DNA of 64,000 nt from Aquabacterium sp. A7-Y (GTDB lineage Bacteria > Pseudomonadota > Gammaproteobacteria > Burkholderiales > Burkholderiaceae_C), in NCBI RefSeq assembly GCF_026153205.1, contig NZ_JAPFBW010000011.1, forward strand, positions 1 to 64,000. The letters are read 5' to 3'. Made by a program: the position numbers and the translations under genes. The notes under the pieces are model-generated. The model had not been told where the DNA came from and did no database searches. It saw only the letters and a program-made list of their open reading frames with translations. Each line of letters begins with the position of its first letter. Position 1 is the stretch's first letter. This document shows, piece by piece, positions 16,582 through 37,620 of the stretch.

Positions 16582-18174
16582 TTAGAGGATGATTCCCTCC
16601 TCATAGTCCAGCTCGGCTCCTGCGGCATCGAGCGATGGCGCCAGGAAAGCAATTTTTTCGCCCATCCTGGCCAGGGTGGGCGTTTCGTACAGGGTGCTCA
16701 AGGGCAGATCCACTTGCAGGGCATCTCGCACCCGTGAGATCAAGTGCATGCCCAGTTGGGAGTCGCCGCCGAGTTCGAAGAAGTTCTGGTGCCGGCCGAT
16801 GCGGTCGAGCCCGAGCAGGTCGCACCAGATCGCCGTGAGCGCACTTTCCACCGCCTGCGGGGACGCCCTGGTCGCCTGTGGCGCCGCCGGGTCTGCCTCC
16901 AGCCATTGCCGCTCGGACGGCGACAGCAGGAAGGGATACAGCGGCAAGGGCAGCTTGCGCAGCCGCTGGCCGGCGCGCAGCGCTGCCCAGTCGACCCGTC
17001 CGCCCTGGACCCAGTACAAGGCCACGCTCTCGAGGTCGCCGTCGCTCAGCAAGGCCTGCACCATCGCATCGCCGGCGCTGCCCGACAGCAGGCTGCGTAC
17101 CGGGGCGCTGTGGCGCAGGTCGCCCTGATAGAGGGTGACGGGCGCCCCCGATGGTGCAAGAACCATCGCTTTGCGCACCCCGGTGGTGACGACCTCGGGC
17201 TGAGCCAGTGTTGGTTCGAGGCTGTACGCCAGATCCTCGAGGCTGTTCACGACCAGGGCCAGCCGGCAGTTCATCTCTTCGCGACAGGACTGCAGCGTGT
17301 AGGCCAGGTCGCCCAGCGAGGCCACCTTGGCGCCAGAGGGAAGGCGCCGGAGGTGCTGCAGCAGCCGACGCACCAGCAGGCGCAAAGCGACCGGCGTGTT
17401 GGCCGACAGCACGAGGATCTCGGGCCGGCACGCGGGTGCCGCAGCGCCTGTCACCGACGGGGGACCGGGGTCGGGACTCAGCCGTGCCCCGGTGCTGGCG
17501 TCGAGCACCGCCAACACGCTGTCGCCGTCGGCGAGCGCCCGCGACCAGGGTTTCAGCAGCACGGCCCCCAGACCGTGCGCCGGCTGGAAGAAGCCGCTGC
17601 GTGGCGGGTCGTCGACCGGGAGGGGCTGCGGCGCGTCGCCAATGCCGGCAGCGACGGCCAGCTTGCAGCGCCCCTCCAGCAGGCTGCGTCCGGCCAGGCA
17701 AAGCGTGCTGAGTGCGGCCGCGCTGTCGACGGCCACGCGCGGGCCGCTCCACTGGAAATGTTGCGCCACCAGCTCGGCCATGTCGGCCTGCAGGGGCGGC
17801 GCTGCTGCCGTCGCGCCGGCGATGCCCTCGAACAAGCCCTGCCAGGGGCCGACGAAAACACCGACGTCGCTGGCGTACTGCTGCTTCAGGCTGTCGCGGG
17901 TCTGACCGGCCGCTTCAAGGAGGTGCCAGGTGGTTTCCAGGAACGACCGGGCCAGCGGATCGAGGGCGGCGTGCAAGCCGGACGAGGCTGCGAAAAACTG
18001 TGGGTCGAAAGGCTCGGCCGGGTGCGCGAATGGCTCCGCATCGGCAGTGTCCATCAAAGGGTTCCACAGGGCCACGGTGTCGTCTGAAAGCCAATAGCGC
18101 CCCGACACGCCAATGATGGCGAGGCGATCCTCGCTGCCGCCGGCAGCGTGCGGTGTTGAATCGGACCTAAGCAT
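16582..18174 (-). CDS. Truncated pseudo-ketosynthase fused to a peptidyl carrier protein (free PCP for chain release)
   Basis: This 530-residue protein has three parts. Residues 15-228 match the N-terminal half of a ketosynthase, closest in style to KS0 of PKS F (FLETTWHLLEAAGQTRDSLK versus [20 protein letters not shown]). The active Cys position is A153 (VDSAAALS), and the half carrying the two catalytic His is deleted. Residues 250-418 match the post-KS linker of the same PKS, ending in LPLYPF. Residues 440-515 are an NRPS-type PCP with the phosphopantetheine Ser in ELGGDS (S472). The acidic tail ELDYEEGIIL fits a short linear motif for the condensation protein's docking domain. Role: accept the finished chain from KS0 and present it for condensation, as shown for the enacyloxin PCP (Bamb_5917). 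Confidence 0.88.
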   Translation of the reverse strand: MLRSDSTPHAAGGSEDRLAIIGVSGRYWLSDDTVALWNPLMDTADAEPFAHPAEPFDPQFFAASSGLHAALDPLARSFLETTWHLLEAAGQTRDSLKQQYASDVGVFVGPWQGLFEGIAGATAAAPPLQADMAELVAQHFQWSGPRVAVDSAAALSTLCLAGRSLLEGRCKLAVAAGIGDAPQPLPVDDPPRSGFFQPAHGLGAVLLKPWSRALADGDSVLAVLDASTGARLSPDPGPPSVTGAAAPACRPEILVLSANTPVALRLLVRRLLQHLRRLPSGAKVASLGDLAYTLQSCREEMNCRLALVVNSLEDLAYSLEPTLAQPEVVTTGVRKAMVLAPSGAPVTLYQGDLRHSAPVRSLLSGSAGDAMVQALLSDGDLESVALYWVQGGRVDWAALRAGQRLRKLPLPLYPFLLSPSERQWLEADPAAPQATRASPQAVESALTAIWCDLLGLDRIGRHQNFFELGGDSQLGMHLISRVRDALQVDLPLSTLYETPTLARMGEKIAFLAPSLDAAGAELDYEEGIIL

Positions 18175-18202
18175 GCTGTTTCCTCACGACGGGATGGCGC
18201 TT

Positions 18203-19261
18203 TCACCAGGCGCGCAGGTATTGCTCGGGGACGGGGATCTTGATGTCCAGCTCGGCCGCGGCACGCCGCGGGAAATACGGATCGCGCAGCGATTCGCGGG
18301 CCAGCAGGACCAGGTCGGCATCGCCGCGCCTGAGGATGTCGTCGGCCTGGCGGCCGGAGGTGATGAGGCCCACCGCGCCCGTGGCCACCCCGGCCTCGCG
18401 CCGGATGCGTGCGGCAAAGGGCACCTGGTACTCCGGGCCGACGGGCACTTTGGCGTGGGCGATGTTGAGACCCGAGGAGGTGTCGATCAGGTCCACGCTG
18501 TCCTCCTTGAGCCAGCGCGCGAGCGTGACGCATTCATCGATGTCCCATCCACCGGGCGCCCAGTCGGTGGCCGACAGGCGCACCAGCAGCGGCCGCGGAA
18601 GCGGCCATTGCTGGCGGACCGCGGCGACCACGCTGCGCAGCAGGCGGGCGCGGTTCTCGAGCGAGCCGCCGTAGCGGTCGTCACGGCAGTTGGACAGCGG
18701 CGAGAGGAACTCATGAAACAGGTAGCCATGGGCCGCATGGATCTCCAGCACGCTGAAACCTGCCGCCGCAGCCCGGCCTGCCGCCGCGGCGAAGTCGCTG
18801 ATGACTTGTTCGATCCCCGCTTCATCGAGGGCGCGCGGCAGGTTGTAGCCGCTGTCGTAGGCCAGGGCGCTGGGGGCGCTGGGCGTCCAGCCGCCGGCCT
18901 CGACGGACAGCGGGCGGCCCCCGCGCCAGGGCAGATCGGTGCTGGCCTTGCGCCCGGCGTGGGCCAGCTGAAGGGCGGGCTCGGCGCCTTGTGCACGCAC
19001 GAAGGCGGCGATACGCCCCCAGGCCGCCTGCTGCGCCTCGTTCCACAAGCCGGTACAGCCATGCGTGATGCGCCCTTCGGGACACACCGCGGTGGCTTCT
19101 GCGATCACCAGCCCGGCACCGCCGATGGCGCGGCTGCCCAGGTGCACCAGATGCCAGTCGCCCGGCAGCCCGTCCTGGGCCGAGTACAGGCACATCGGCG
19201 AGATGGCGATGCGGTTGCGCAAGGTGACGTTGCCAAGCTGAAGGGGCGAAAAAAGTGACAT
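18203..19261 (-). CDS. Old yellow enzyme-family NADH:flavin oxidoreductase (YqjM-like)
   Basis: This FMN enzyme of 352 residues reduces activated C=C bonds. Seen: PMCLYSAQDG with the YqjM-type Cys (C24), the substrate-anchoring His pair in EIHAAHGYL (H175, H178), and RDDRYGGSLENRARLL. The start is the ATG at 19261, with AAGGA eight bases upstream; the in-frame extension to 19384 was rejected. The gene lies 34 bases after PKS F and 28 bases before the PCP gene. Ring C=C reduction on the way from a shikimate-type acid to saturated DHCCA is the most likely job. A trans-acting polyketide reduction is less likely because the chain stays polyunsaturated. Confidence 0.88.
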   Translation of the reverse strand: MSLFSPLQLGNVTLRNRIAISPMCLYSAQDGLPGDWHLVHLGSRAIGGAGLVIAEATAVCPEGRITHGCTGLWNEAQQAAWGRIAAFVRAQGAEPALQLAHAGRKASTDLPWRGGRPLSVEAGGWTPSAPSALAYDSGYNLPRALDEAGIEQVISDFAAAAGRAAAAGFSVLEIHAAHGYLFHEFLSPLSNCRDDRYGGSLENRARLLRSVVAAVRQQWPLPRPLLVRLSATDWAPGGWDIDECVTLARWLKEDSVDLIDTSSGLNIAHAKVPVGPEYQVPFAARIRREAGVATGAVGLITSGRQADDILRRGDADLVLLARESLRDPYFPRRAAAELDIKIPVPEQYLRAW

Positions 19262-19269
19262 GAACAGGG

Positions 19270-19274
19270 TCCTT
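19270..19274 (-). promoter_or_regulatory. Ribosome binding site of the old yellow enzyme gene
   Basis: AAGGA on the minus strand lies eight bases before ATG 19261 and decides that start over the longer open frame. Confidence 0.6.
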
Positions 19275-19295
19275 GGAAAAATGCGTCCAACAGCC

Positions 19296-22200
19296 TCAAT
19301 GCCCGGCGCCTTCGCTGACGGGCAGCGGCGGCTGCACCGCGCTGCCCGCAACGCTGCCGGAGAGCCAGTAGCGCGAGCGCGCAAAGGGATAGGTGGGCAA
19401 GGCCAGGTGCTGCACCGCCTGCCCGCGCCGAAGATCCTCCCAGGGCACCGTGCCGCCCTGCACCCAGTGCAGCATCAGCTTCTCCAGCTGAGCCTCGGCC
19501 ACCAGCACCTGTGCCATCGCGGCGCCTGCCTTGCCGGACAGCAGGTTGCGGATCTCCAGCTGCTCCTGCAGGTTGCCCCGGTGCATCAGCACGGGTGGCT
19601 CGCCCGCGGCGGGTCCGGCCGGCGTCCTCAGGAACTGGCGCAAGCCAAGCCGCAACTCGTCGAGGTCGCCCACGAGCAAGGCGAGGCGGCAATCCATGGC
19701 CTCCCTGCCGGTCTGCAGGGTGTGGGCGATATTGGCCAGCGTGGGCCAACGCCGGTCGGGCCCCGGGACGCCGGCCTGGATCTGATCGAGGTAGACCAGC
19801 AGGCGCCGCGCGACCGCCTCCAGCTGCCCGTCCGTGGGCGCCGACAGCACCACGATTTCGGAGCACGGCGCGGCGGGCGCCGCCACATCCGCCTCGCTGG
19901 GTGCGACGCTGAACTCCTCGATGATCAGGTGGGCGTTCGCGCCTCCGGCGCCAAACGAGCTGACGGTGGCGCGGCGCGGCTGTTCGCCTCGCGACGGCCA
20001 GGGCGTGCAGCGCTCCAGCAGGTGGAACGGCGTCTGTGCCAGATCGATGTTCGGGTTGCGCGGCTCGGCCTTGATGGAAGGCACCAGCGTGCGGTGCTGC
20101 AGCTGCAGGATGACCTTGGTCAGCTGGGCGATGCCGGAGGCCGCTTCGGGATGGCCGATGTTGGACTTGACCGTACCGATCGGACACGTCGCCCGGCTCA
20201 CGCCCGCCTGGGCGAATACCTGGCTCAAGGCCCGCAGTTCGGTGGCGTCGCCGAGGCTCGCCCCGTTGGCGGCCGCCTCGACATAGCTGATGCTGGCCGG
20301 GTCGATCCCGGCCTTGCGGAAGTTGTCCTCGATCAATTGCACCTGTGCATCGGCGTTGGGCGCGAAGAAGCCGGTGGAACGGCCGCCATGGTTGATGGAC
20401 GAGGCCTTGATCACCGCCAGGATGCGGTCGCCGTCCTGACGCGCCCGGGCCAGCGGCTTGAGCAGCACCGCCCCCACCCCCTCGGCCGGCAGGAAGCCGT
20501 CGCCGTCGCTGAAGCTGCGGCTGTCCGGATGGCTGCCGACGATCTGCGCCTGGCTCAGCCCGACGTATTTGTCCGGGTGCAGGGTGAGGTTGACGCCGCC
20601 GGCGATCGCCAGCTCGCAATCGCCGTCGAGCAAGCCCTGGCAGGCCAGGTGCACCGCCGTGAGCGAGGAGGAGCACATCGTGTCCACCGCGACGCTGGGG
20701 CCGCGCAGATCGAAGAAGTACGAGACCCGGTGCGCGATGGCGTTGTAGGAGGACAGCGCCGTGGCGGCCCGTTCGGCGTCGTCGCCGGCAAAGGCCCCAT
20801 ACAACTGGTACATCGCACCGACAAACACGCCGACCTTCGAGCGGTAGGCCTGGCGCAGGTGCTCGCGGGTATACGCGGCATCCTCCATCAGATGCCACAC
20901 GGTCTCCAGGAACAGGCGCTCTTTCGGGTCGACGAAAGCGGCCATGCGCGGCGAGATGTTGAAAAACGCGGGATCGAACTGATCCACCCCCTCGATGAAA
21001 CCGCCCCAGGCGCTATAGCTTTTGCCCGGCGTGTTCTTGCGGCGGTCGAAATACACCTCATGGTCCCAGCGATCGGCCGGGACCGGCGTGATGGCGTCGC
21101 GGCCCTGGCAGAGGTTGTCCCAGAAGGTCTGCAGGTCCGGCGCGCCGGGATAGCGGCCCGAGATGCCGACGATCGCGATGTCGCGGTCCTGAGGCGCGCC
21201 CACCGGGACTGCGGCGCGCGCGGTGGCCGGCTGCGCGGCCGGAGTCGGCAGCGCGGGCCGGGCCGCTTCGAGGGCGACCGTGCGATCCGCCCGGTCGGCC
21301 GGGGAAGCCGACGGCTGTGCGGCCACTGCGCCTTGTCCGACGACCTGCTCGAACAGGAAGTCCGTCAGCGCGGCCAGGGTGGGATGGTCGTGCAGCAGGG
21401 TCGACGCCAGGCTGCAATCGAGGTCTTTTTCCAGGCGCTGGCGCAGGTCGATGCCCAGCAGCGAATCCAGCCCGAGATCGAACAGGCTGGCGCGGTCGTC
21501 CAGCGTGCCGGAGCGCTGCAGCAACTCGGTGATCACCTGGTTCAGGTAGTGCTGCACCAGCGTACGCCGGGCCTGGCCCGCCACGCGACCGAGGCTCGCC
21601 AGCACGTCGTGGCCGCGCTCCCGGTTGTCGGAGCACGCCGGGGCAGCTGCCGGCCGCACCGGCGCCTGCGTGTCGTGCGCCAAGTCGCTGAGCAAGCGGC
21701 GCAGGTAGGGCATTTTTCCGTCGTCACCGCCCGCGGCCTCCAGGCGCAGCGGCAGCAGCGCGAGCTGCGCCTGCGAGCTGGCGAAGAGGCGCGCGATGAC
21801 CTGCGCCCCCTGCTCGGGTCGGATGAAGCCCAGCAAGGCGTCTTGACGCCCCCGCGGGTGGTGCTCCTGGCCGGCCGCCATGCCGATCTGCGACCAGCCG
21901 CCCCAGTTGATCGACAGGCCGGGCGCGCCGATGCCGCGCAGGTACCAGGCAAAGCTGTCCAGGAAGGCATTCGCGGCCGCATAGTTGGCCTGCCCGGGAT
22001 TGCCGAGCAAGGCCGCCGCCGATGAATAGAGGATGAAAAAGTCCAGCGGCTGCCCGCGCACCGCCCGGTACAGATTCAGCGTGCCCGTCACCTTGGGGGC
22101 GAAGACGCTCAGGTAGCGCTCCCAGGTCTGCTGGGCCATCACACCGTCGGCCAGCACACCCGCCGAATGCACCACCCCCTTGAGCGGCGGCAGGCTCTGC

Positions 22201-25200
22201 AGCAACTCGGCCAGCCGGGACGTGAAGGCGGCCGTGTCGGCGATGTCGGCCTGCAAGGGATGGATGTGCGCGCCGGCCGCACGGATCTCGTCCAGCACCG
22301 GATGCTCGCCATGCCGGTCGGCATGGCGGCCCGTCAGCACGAGGTGGCGCGCGCCCTGGCGCACCAGCTGGCGCGCGGTTTCCAGGCCGAGCGCGCCGAA
22401 TCCGCCCGTGATGAGGTAGCTGGCCGACGGGTCGATGCCGACCGCACGGTCGGCCCGCAGCGTGCCGGCTTGCAGGCGCGCCAGCAGGCGCCGGCCATTC
22501 CGCAGCGCGAACTGGCCTTCTTCGCGGTCCCGCAGCGTGCGCGCCAGCCGTACCGACTCGGCCCTGTCGTCGACGCTGCCCGGGTCCAGATCCACCAGAC
22601 GGGCCTGCAGGCCGTTTTCGTTGACGAAGCTGGTGACATGGCCCCACAGCAGGGACGCCAGCGGCTGGGTGACGGCGGCATCGCCGGCCGGTTGGCTGCC
22701 GCGGGTCAGAAAACTCAGGTCCAGGCCGCGTCGGCGTGGTTGCAGGACAGCCTGGCACAGCCACAGCGGGTACTTGGCACAACGGTCCAGCAGCGGTGTG
22801 GGGTCGTCGCTGCCCGCGGGGTCGAATTTGGCCAGTGACCAGCCATAGATCACGGCATCCACCGGACCTGCGTTGGCTTCGGCCACCTCGAAGATGCCCT
22901 CCATGTCGGCCGGCGAAGCGAGCGAGATCTTCAGGCGTCCCGGCCTGGCCGGGTCGTCCAGGCACACCACCGTCACGCGATCGCCCTGCGAGAGCAGGTG
23001 GGCTTCAAGGGCGTCGCAGGCAGCCCGCTGGTCCGACAGCAGCAACCAGTGAACCGGTGTGGTGGCGGGCCGATCCGCGGCCGCGGCATCGAAGCGTTCA
23101 TCGGGCACCCAGCGCTTCTCGTAGAACCAGTCCGCCGGGTCCTCGGCGGGGCGCGCGGCCGGCGCCAGGTAGCGTGTGGTCTCGAAACGATCGATGCTCA
23201 TCACGCACTCGCCCTGCGTGTCGAGCACGGTGAGCGCGGCGCAGCTGGCACGCGGACCGCCGGCCGGCCCGGCCGGCTCGATGGGGCTGACTTCCACCAG
23301 GCAGCGCAGGATGTCCGGCAGCGGCTTGTACAGGCGGATGCCCTTGATCTGCGACGGCACGAACACGCCGCTGTCCGCCTGCGGCCCGGAGGCCGCGGCG
23401 ATCGCCTGCAGGCAGGCATCCAGCAGGATGGGATGGGCCAGGTAGCCGGCCAGGGACTGATCGACACTGGGCGGCAGCGCGATCTTCGCCAGAGCGTGCC
23501 CAGGGCCGCTGGACAACTCGAAGATGCCCTGGAAGTCGGCGCCGTAGTTCAAGCCGGACCGTGCCAAGGTCTGGTAGTACCGGCGCACCGCCATGCTGGT
23601 GTCGCACAGCGTCTGATAGGCGGCCAGGGTGGCGGCCGGCTGGGGCGCTTGCGACAGTGTCTTCAGCCGGGCTTTCGCATGCTGCTGCCAGGCGCCGCCC
23701 GCGCCGGCCCTGCTGTGCACCTCCACCACCCCTTCGGCCGGACGCAGATGGCAGTAGACCTCGACCGGTTCGATGCCGGGAACACATTTGTGCAGCAACT
23801 GCAATTCTTCGATCAGCAGCGGCTGGCCCGGCCAGCAGCAGCGGCCGGCTGCCAGGATGAGGTCGATGTAGACGCTGGCCGGCACCACCGGTTCGCCGAG
23901 CACCCGATGCGCCGCCAGGTACGGCAGGCTCGTCAGCGACAGCTCGCCGGAGAAATTGCGCGCCCCTGAGGGGCAGGCGAACATCGAGGTCAGGATGGGG
24001 TGATCGACCGGCTCGCCGCCCTGCCCGGCCACGGCGGCGCCGCGCCGCGCGGGGCGCGTCAGGCCCGGCTGTCCGACCGTGGACGGCAAGCTCGCGTCAA
24101 AGGAATAGCCCCAGTCGGTCCAGACCCGTTCGCGCTGGAAGGGATAGCCGGGCAGGCCGATGCGGCGCACCGGCTGGTCCTCGAAGACCCGCTCCCAATC
24201 CGGTGTCAGGCCGGCCATGTAGCACTGCGCCAACAGACTTTCCAGCGGCCGCCGGGTATCGCGGTTGGTGTCGCCGTGCACCCAGCGGAACACCCGGTCG
24301 TGCGGCTCGCCGCTCAATTGCAGCCCCAGGCCCTGGGCCAGCTCGATGCGGGCAAAGCCACCGGCGCCCGCGCCCGCGGCGAAGTCCTTCAGCAGTGCCG
24401 TGTCGTCCGTGACCGCCGGCACAGGCGCCCGCCCCTGCCACCCCGCCGGCAGCGCGGCCCCGGGCGCCAGGGTGCTGACGAACTCACAGCGGCTTCGGCC
24501 CAGCGGCACGGCCGCGGGCACCGCGCCGGTGACTAGGAGCTCCAGCAACTGCTCCTCGGTCAGCAGGCCGGCGACCGCCGCGGCGACATATTCACCAAAG
24601 CCGAAACCGGCGACACGACGCGGGCTGAGACCGACATGCAGGAGCAGTTGGGCGAGCGCCCAGCGGTGCACCGCATGCGGCAGCACCTGCTCGGTGCTTG
24701 CGCCGCCCTCCAGCAGACGCAGGAACTCGGCCAGACCGTCGGGATGACGCGGCTCCAGGCAGGCGTAGGCCCGTGCCACCGCGGCGCGGTAGAACACGCG
24801 GCCGTGGTAGAGGCGGCGCGCCAGCGTCCAGTCCACATCGGTCTGGCCACCGATGATCCACAGGCTGGGAAACGCGGTGGCCGCCGGCATCGCCGGGTCG
24901 CCACCGGCCACCTCGACGAACTCTTCGAGGCAGCTTCGAAGGTCGTCCAGGCGGTCCACGGTGAAGGCGATGCGGCACGCGCCCTCGCCTCGCCCGGTGG
25001 CCGCGGTGCGGCACAGGGCCGGCAGGTCGATCGCGCCCTCGCGCTCGAGCAGCTGCAGGTAGCGGCCGGCGTATTCGACCAGCGCGGCACTCGATGCCGC
25101 GGCCAGGCGGAACAGCCCGACGGGCTGCCCCGGCTCGGCAGACGCCGGCTCGTCCTGGTACGACTCCAGGATCACATGGGCGTTGGTGCCGCTGAAGCCG

Positions 25201-26519
25201 AAGGAGCTCACGCCGGCCAGCACCCGGCCGCTGTCCGCCAGCCCGGCCGGCTCGGCGGCGATGCGCAGCCGCTGCTGGTCCACCTTGATCTGCGGGTTGA
25301 TCTCGCGGAAATGCAGGTTCTTCGGCACCTGCCGGTGGCGCACCACCTGCATGGCCTTGTGCAGACCGCCGATACCGGCGGCGGACTCCATGTGGCCGAG
25401 GTTGGACTTCAGCGCGCCCACCCACAAGGGCTTGCGCTCCTGGCAGCCCTCGATGTAGCTGGCCTGGATGGCACGCACTTCGATCGGATCGCCGAGCGCG
25501 GTGCCGGTGCCGTGGCATTCCACGAAGTCCACCTCGGCAGGCGCCACCCCGGCGTCGGCCAGGGCGGCGGCGATGACACGCCGCTGTGCCTGGCCGCTGG
25601 GCGCCGTCAAGCCCTGGCTGCGGCCGTCATGATTGACAGCCGAACCGCGGATCAGCGCCTGGATGCGGTCGCCGTCGCGGCGCGCGTCGCTCAGCCGCTT
25701 CAGCAACACCAGGCCGCAGCCTTCCGAGCGCACATAGCCGTCGGCGCCGGCGTCGAAGGTCTGGCAGCGGCCGCTGCGCGACAGCATCTGCGAACGGCAG
25801 GCCACCACGGTGCCCTGCGGCGACAGGATCAGGTTGACCCCGCCGGCCAGCGCCGCGTCGCACTCGCCGCGGCGCAGCGCCTGCACCGCCAGGTGCACGC
25901 TCACCAGGGACGACGAGCAGGCGGTGTCGAGCGCCAGCGCCGGGCCTTCGAGGCCGAAGGTGAAGGCCAGCCGGCCGGCGGCGCAGCTCTTGGCGATGCC
26001 GGCGCCGATGTAGTAGTTGGCCGCCGCCAGCGGCCCCTGCAGCTGGCCGTAGTCGTCGCTCATGATGCCCACATAGACGCCGGTGCGGCTGCCCGCGTAA
26101 CTCTCGACCGCATGGCCGGCGTCTTCGATGGTTTCCCAGACCATCTCCATCAGCAGCCGGTGCTGCGGATCGATGTGCCGGGCCTCGTCGAGCTTCAGTC
26201 CGAAGTGGGCGGGATCGAAACGGTCGATGCCGTCCAGCAGGCCCATCGCGTCGCTGTAGATGCTGCCCGGCTGATGCGGGTCGTCGCTCAGGAAGCGCTG
26301 CATCGGCCAGCGCTGATCGCTCATGCGCTCGATGCAGTCGCGGCCTTCGGACAGCGCTTGCCACAACTGCTGCGTCGAGCCGATGCCGCCGGGGTAGCGG
26401 CAGGCCGCGCCGACGATCGCGATCGGTTCGCTGCGTTCGTGCTCCAGCTTGCGGTTGACCTCCCTCAAGCGCTTGATCTCGCTCACGCTCTTGCTGAGCA
26501 GCTGTTGGATATCTTGCAT
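19296..26519 (-). CDS. PKS F: final elongation module plus non-elongating KS0
   Basis: The 2407-residue synthase reads: coiled-coil docking helix (1-30), KS (31-455, C201, ECHGTGT intact), AT remnant (about 525-800; GHSxG has become GFGFG, so no nucleophile), DH (about 840-1110; [10 protein letters not shown] and LDAC), KR (about 1375-1560; Tyr present, LAD instead of LDD), ACP (LGLDSL, about residue 1690) and KS0 (1780-2203), ending in a post-KS linker closed by LPTYPF. KS0 keeps C1949 and KSNIGH (H2123), but HGTGT is AANGA (His to Ala at 2083), so it cannot decarboxylate malonyl units. It should transacylate the finished chain to the free PCP. The module sets the C2=C3 double bond. No thioesterase follows. 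Confidence 0.92.
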   Translation of the reverse strand: MQDIQQLLSKSVSEIKRLREVNRKLEHERSEPIAIVGAACRYPGGIGSTQQLWQALSEGRDCIERMSDQRWPMQRFLSDDPHQPGSIYSDAMGLLDGIDRFDPAHFGLKLDEARHIDPQHRLLMEMVWETIEDAGHAVESYAGSRTGVYVGIMSDDYGQLQGPLAAANYYIGAGIAKSCAAGRLAFTFGLEGPALALDTACSSSLVSVHLAVQALRRGECDAALAGGVNLILSPQGTVVACRSQMLSRSGRCQTFDAGADGYVRSEGCGLVLLKRLSDARRDGDRIQALIRGSAVNHDGRSQGLTAPSGQAQRRVIAAALADAGVAPAEVDFVECHGTGTALGDPIEVRAIQASYIEGCQERKPLWVGALKSNLGHMESAAGIGGLHKAMQVVRHRQVPKNLHFREINPQIKVDQQRLRIAAEPAGLADSGRVLAGVSSFGFSGTNAHVILESYQDEPASAEPGQPVGLFRLAAASSAALVEYAGRYLQLLEREGAIDLPALCRTAATGRGEGACRIAFTVDRLDDLRSCLEEFVEVAGGDPAMPAATAFPSLWIIGGQTDVDWTLARRLYHGRVFYRAAVARAYACLEPRHPDGLAEFLRLLEGGASTEQVLPHAVHRWALAQLLLHVGLSPRRVAGFGFGEYVAAAVAGLLTEEQLLELLVTGAVPAAVPLGRSRCEFVSTLAPGAALPAGWQGRAPVPAVTDDTALLKDFAAGAGAGGFARIELAQGLGLQLSGEPHDRVFRWVHGDTNRDTRRPLESLLAQCYMAGLTPDWERVFEDQPVRRIGLPGYPFQRERVWTDWGYSFDASLPSTVGQPGLTRPARRGAAVAGQGGEPVDHPILTSMFACPSGARNFSGELSLTSLPYLAAHRVLGEPVVPASVYIDLILAAGRCCWPGQPLLIEELQLLHKCVPGIEPVEVYCHLRPAEGVVEVHSRAGAGGAWQQHAKARLKTLSQAPQPAATLAAYQTLCDTSMAVRRYYQTLARSGLNYGADFQGIFELSSGPGHALAKIALPPSVDQSLAGYLAHPILLDACLQAIAAASGPQADSGVFVPSQIKGIRLYKPLPDILRCLVEVSPIEPAGPAGGPRASCAALTVLDTQGECVMSIDRFETTRYLAPAARPAEDPADWFYEKRWVPDERFDAAAADRPATTPVHWLLLSDQRAACDALEAHLLSQGDRVTVVCLDDPARPGRLKISLASPADMEGIFEVAEANAGPVDAVIYGWSLAKFDPAGSDDPTPLLDRCAKYPLWLCQAVLQPRRRGLDLSFLTRGSQPAGDAAVTQPLASLLWGHVTSFVNENGLQARLVDLDPGSVDDRAESVRLARTLRDREEGQFALRNGRRLLARLQAGTLRADRAVGIDPSASYLITGGFGALGLETARQLVRQGARHLVLTGRHADRHGEHPVLDEIRAAGAHIHPLQADIADTAAFTSRLAELLQSLPPLKGVVHSAGVLADGVMAQQTWERYLSVFAPKVTGTLNLYRAVRGQPLDFFILYSSAAALLGNPGQANYAAANAFLDSFAWYLRGIGAPGLSINWGGWSQIGMAAGQEHHPRGRQDALLGFIRPEQGAQVIARLFASSQAQLALLPLRLEAAGGDDGKMPYLRRLLSDLAHDTQAPVRPAAAPACSDNRERGHDVLASLGRVAGQARRTLVQHYLNQVITELLQRSGTLDDRASLFDLGLDSLLGIDLRQRLEKDLDCSLASTLLHDHPTLAALTDFLFEQVVGQGAVAAQPSASPADRADRTVALEAARPALPTPAAQPATARAAVPVGAPQDRDIAIVGISGRYPGAPDLQTFWDNLCQGRDAITPVPADRWDHEVYFDRRKNTPGKSYSAWGGFIEGVDQFDPAFFNISPRMAAFVDPKERLFLETVWHLMEDAAYTREHLRQAYRSKVGVFVGAMYQLYGAFAGDDAERAATALSSYNAIAHRVSYFFDLRGPSVAVDTMCSSSLTAVHLACQGLLDGDCELAIAGGVNLTLHPDKYVGLSQAQIVGSHPDSRSFSDGDGFLPAEGVGAVLLKPLARARQDGDRILAVIKASSINHGGRSTGFFAPNADAQVQLIEDNFRKAGIDPASISYVEAAANGASLGDATELRALSQVFAQAGVSRATCPIGTVKSNIGHPEAASGIAQLTKVILQLQHRTLVPSIKAEPRNPNIDLAQTPFHLLERCTPWPSRGEQPRRATVSSFGAGGANAHLIIEEFSVAPSEADVAAPAAPCSEIVVLSAPTDGQLEAVARRLLVYLDQIQAGVPGPDRRWPTLANIAHTLQTGREAMDCRLALLVGDLDELRLGLRQFLRTPAGPAAGEPPVLMHRGNLQEQLEIRNLLSGKAGAAMAQVLVAEAQLEKLMLHWVQGGTVPWEDLRRGQAVQHLALPTYPFARSRYWLSGSVAGSAVQPPLPVSEGAGH

Positions 26520-26561
26520 GGACCGCTATCCCTGAATGACTGAATGAAAAAGGGGTCTGGA

Positions 26562-35924
<9,363 letters not shown>

Positions 35925-35950
35925 CGAGCCCCTTGCGCCAAAGCGCAGGA

Positions 35951-35965
<15 letters not shown>
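35925..35965 (-). other. Probable one-base frameshift joining PKS E1 and E2
   Basis: E1 stops at TGA 35951-35953. The frame of E2 is open upstream of its formal start and encodes PALILRFGARGS. That resembles the start of an acyltransferase region (compare AMAWLFTGQGS in PKS D) and follows directly on the E1 linker. Adding one C to the C-run at 35954-35956 gives a continuous reading DGRPLILRFGARGS. Both a real mutation and an assembly error are possible. Confidence 0.65.
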
Positions 35966-37606
<1,641 letters not shown>

Positions 37607-37613
37607 GTCCGTG

Positions 37614-37620
37614 CTCCCCT
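37614..37620 (-). promoter_or_regulatory. Ribosome binding site for the TTG start of PKS E1
   Basis: AGGGGAG on the minus strand overlaps the PKS D stop codon and lies seven bases before TTG 37606. Translation of E1 is therefore probably coupled to termination of PKS D. Confidence 0.6.

Noticed and set aside
18203-19384. Longer start for the old yellow enzyme at 19384
   Set aside because: It would overlap the end of PKS F by about 90 bases and adds residues unlike the family; ATG 19261 has a good ribosome site.
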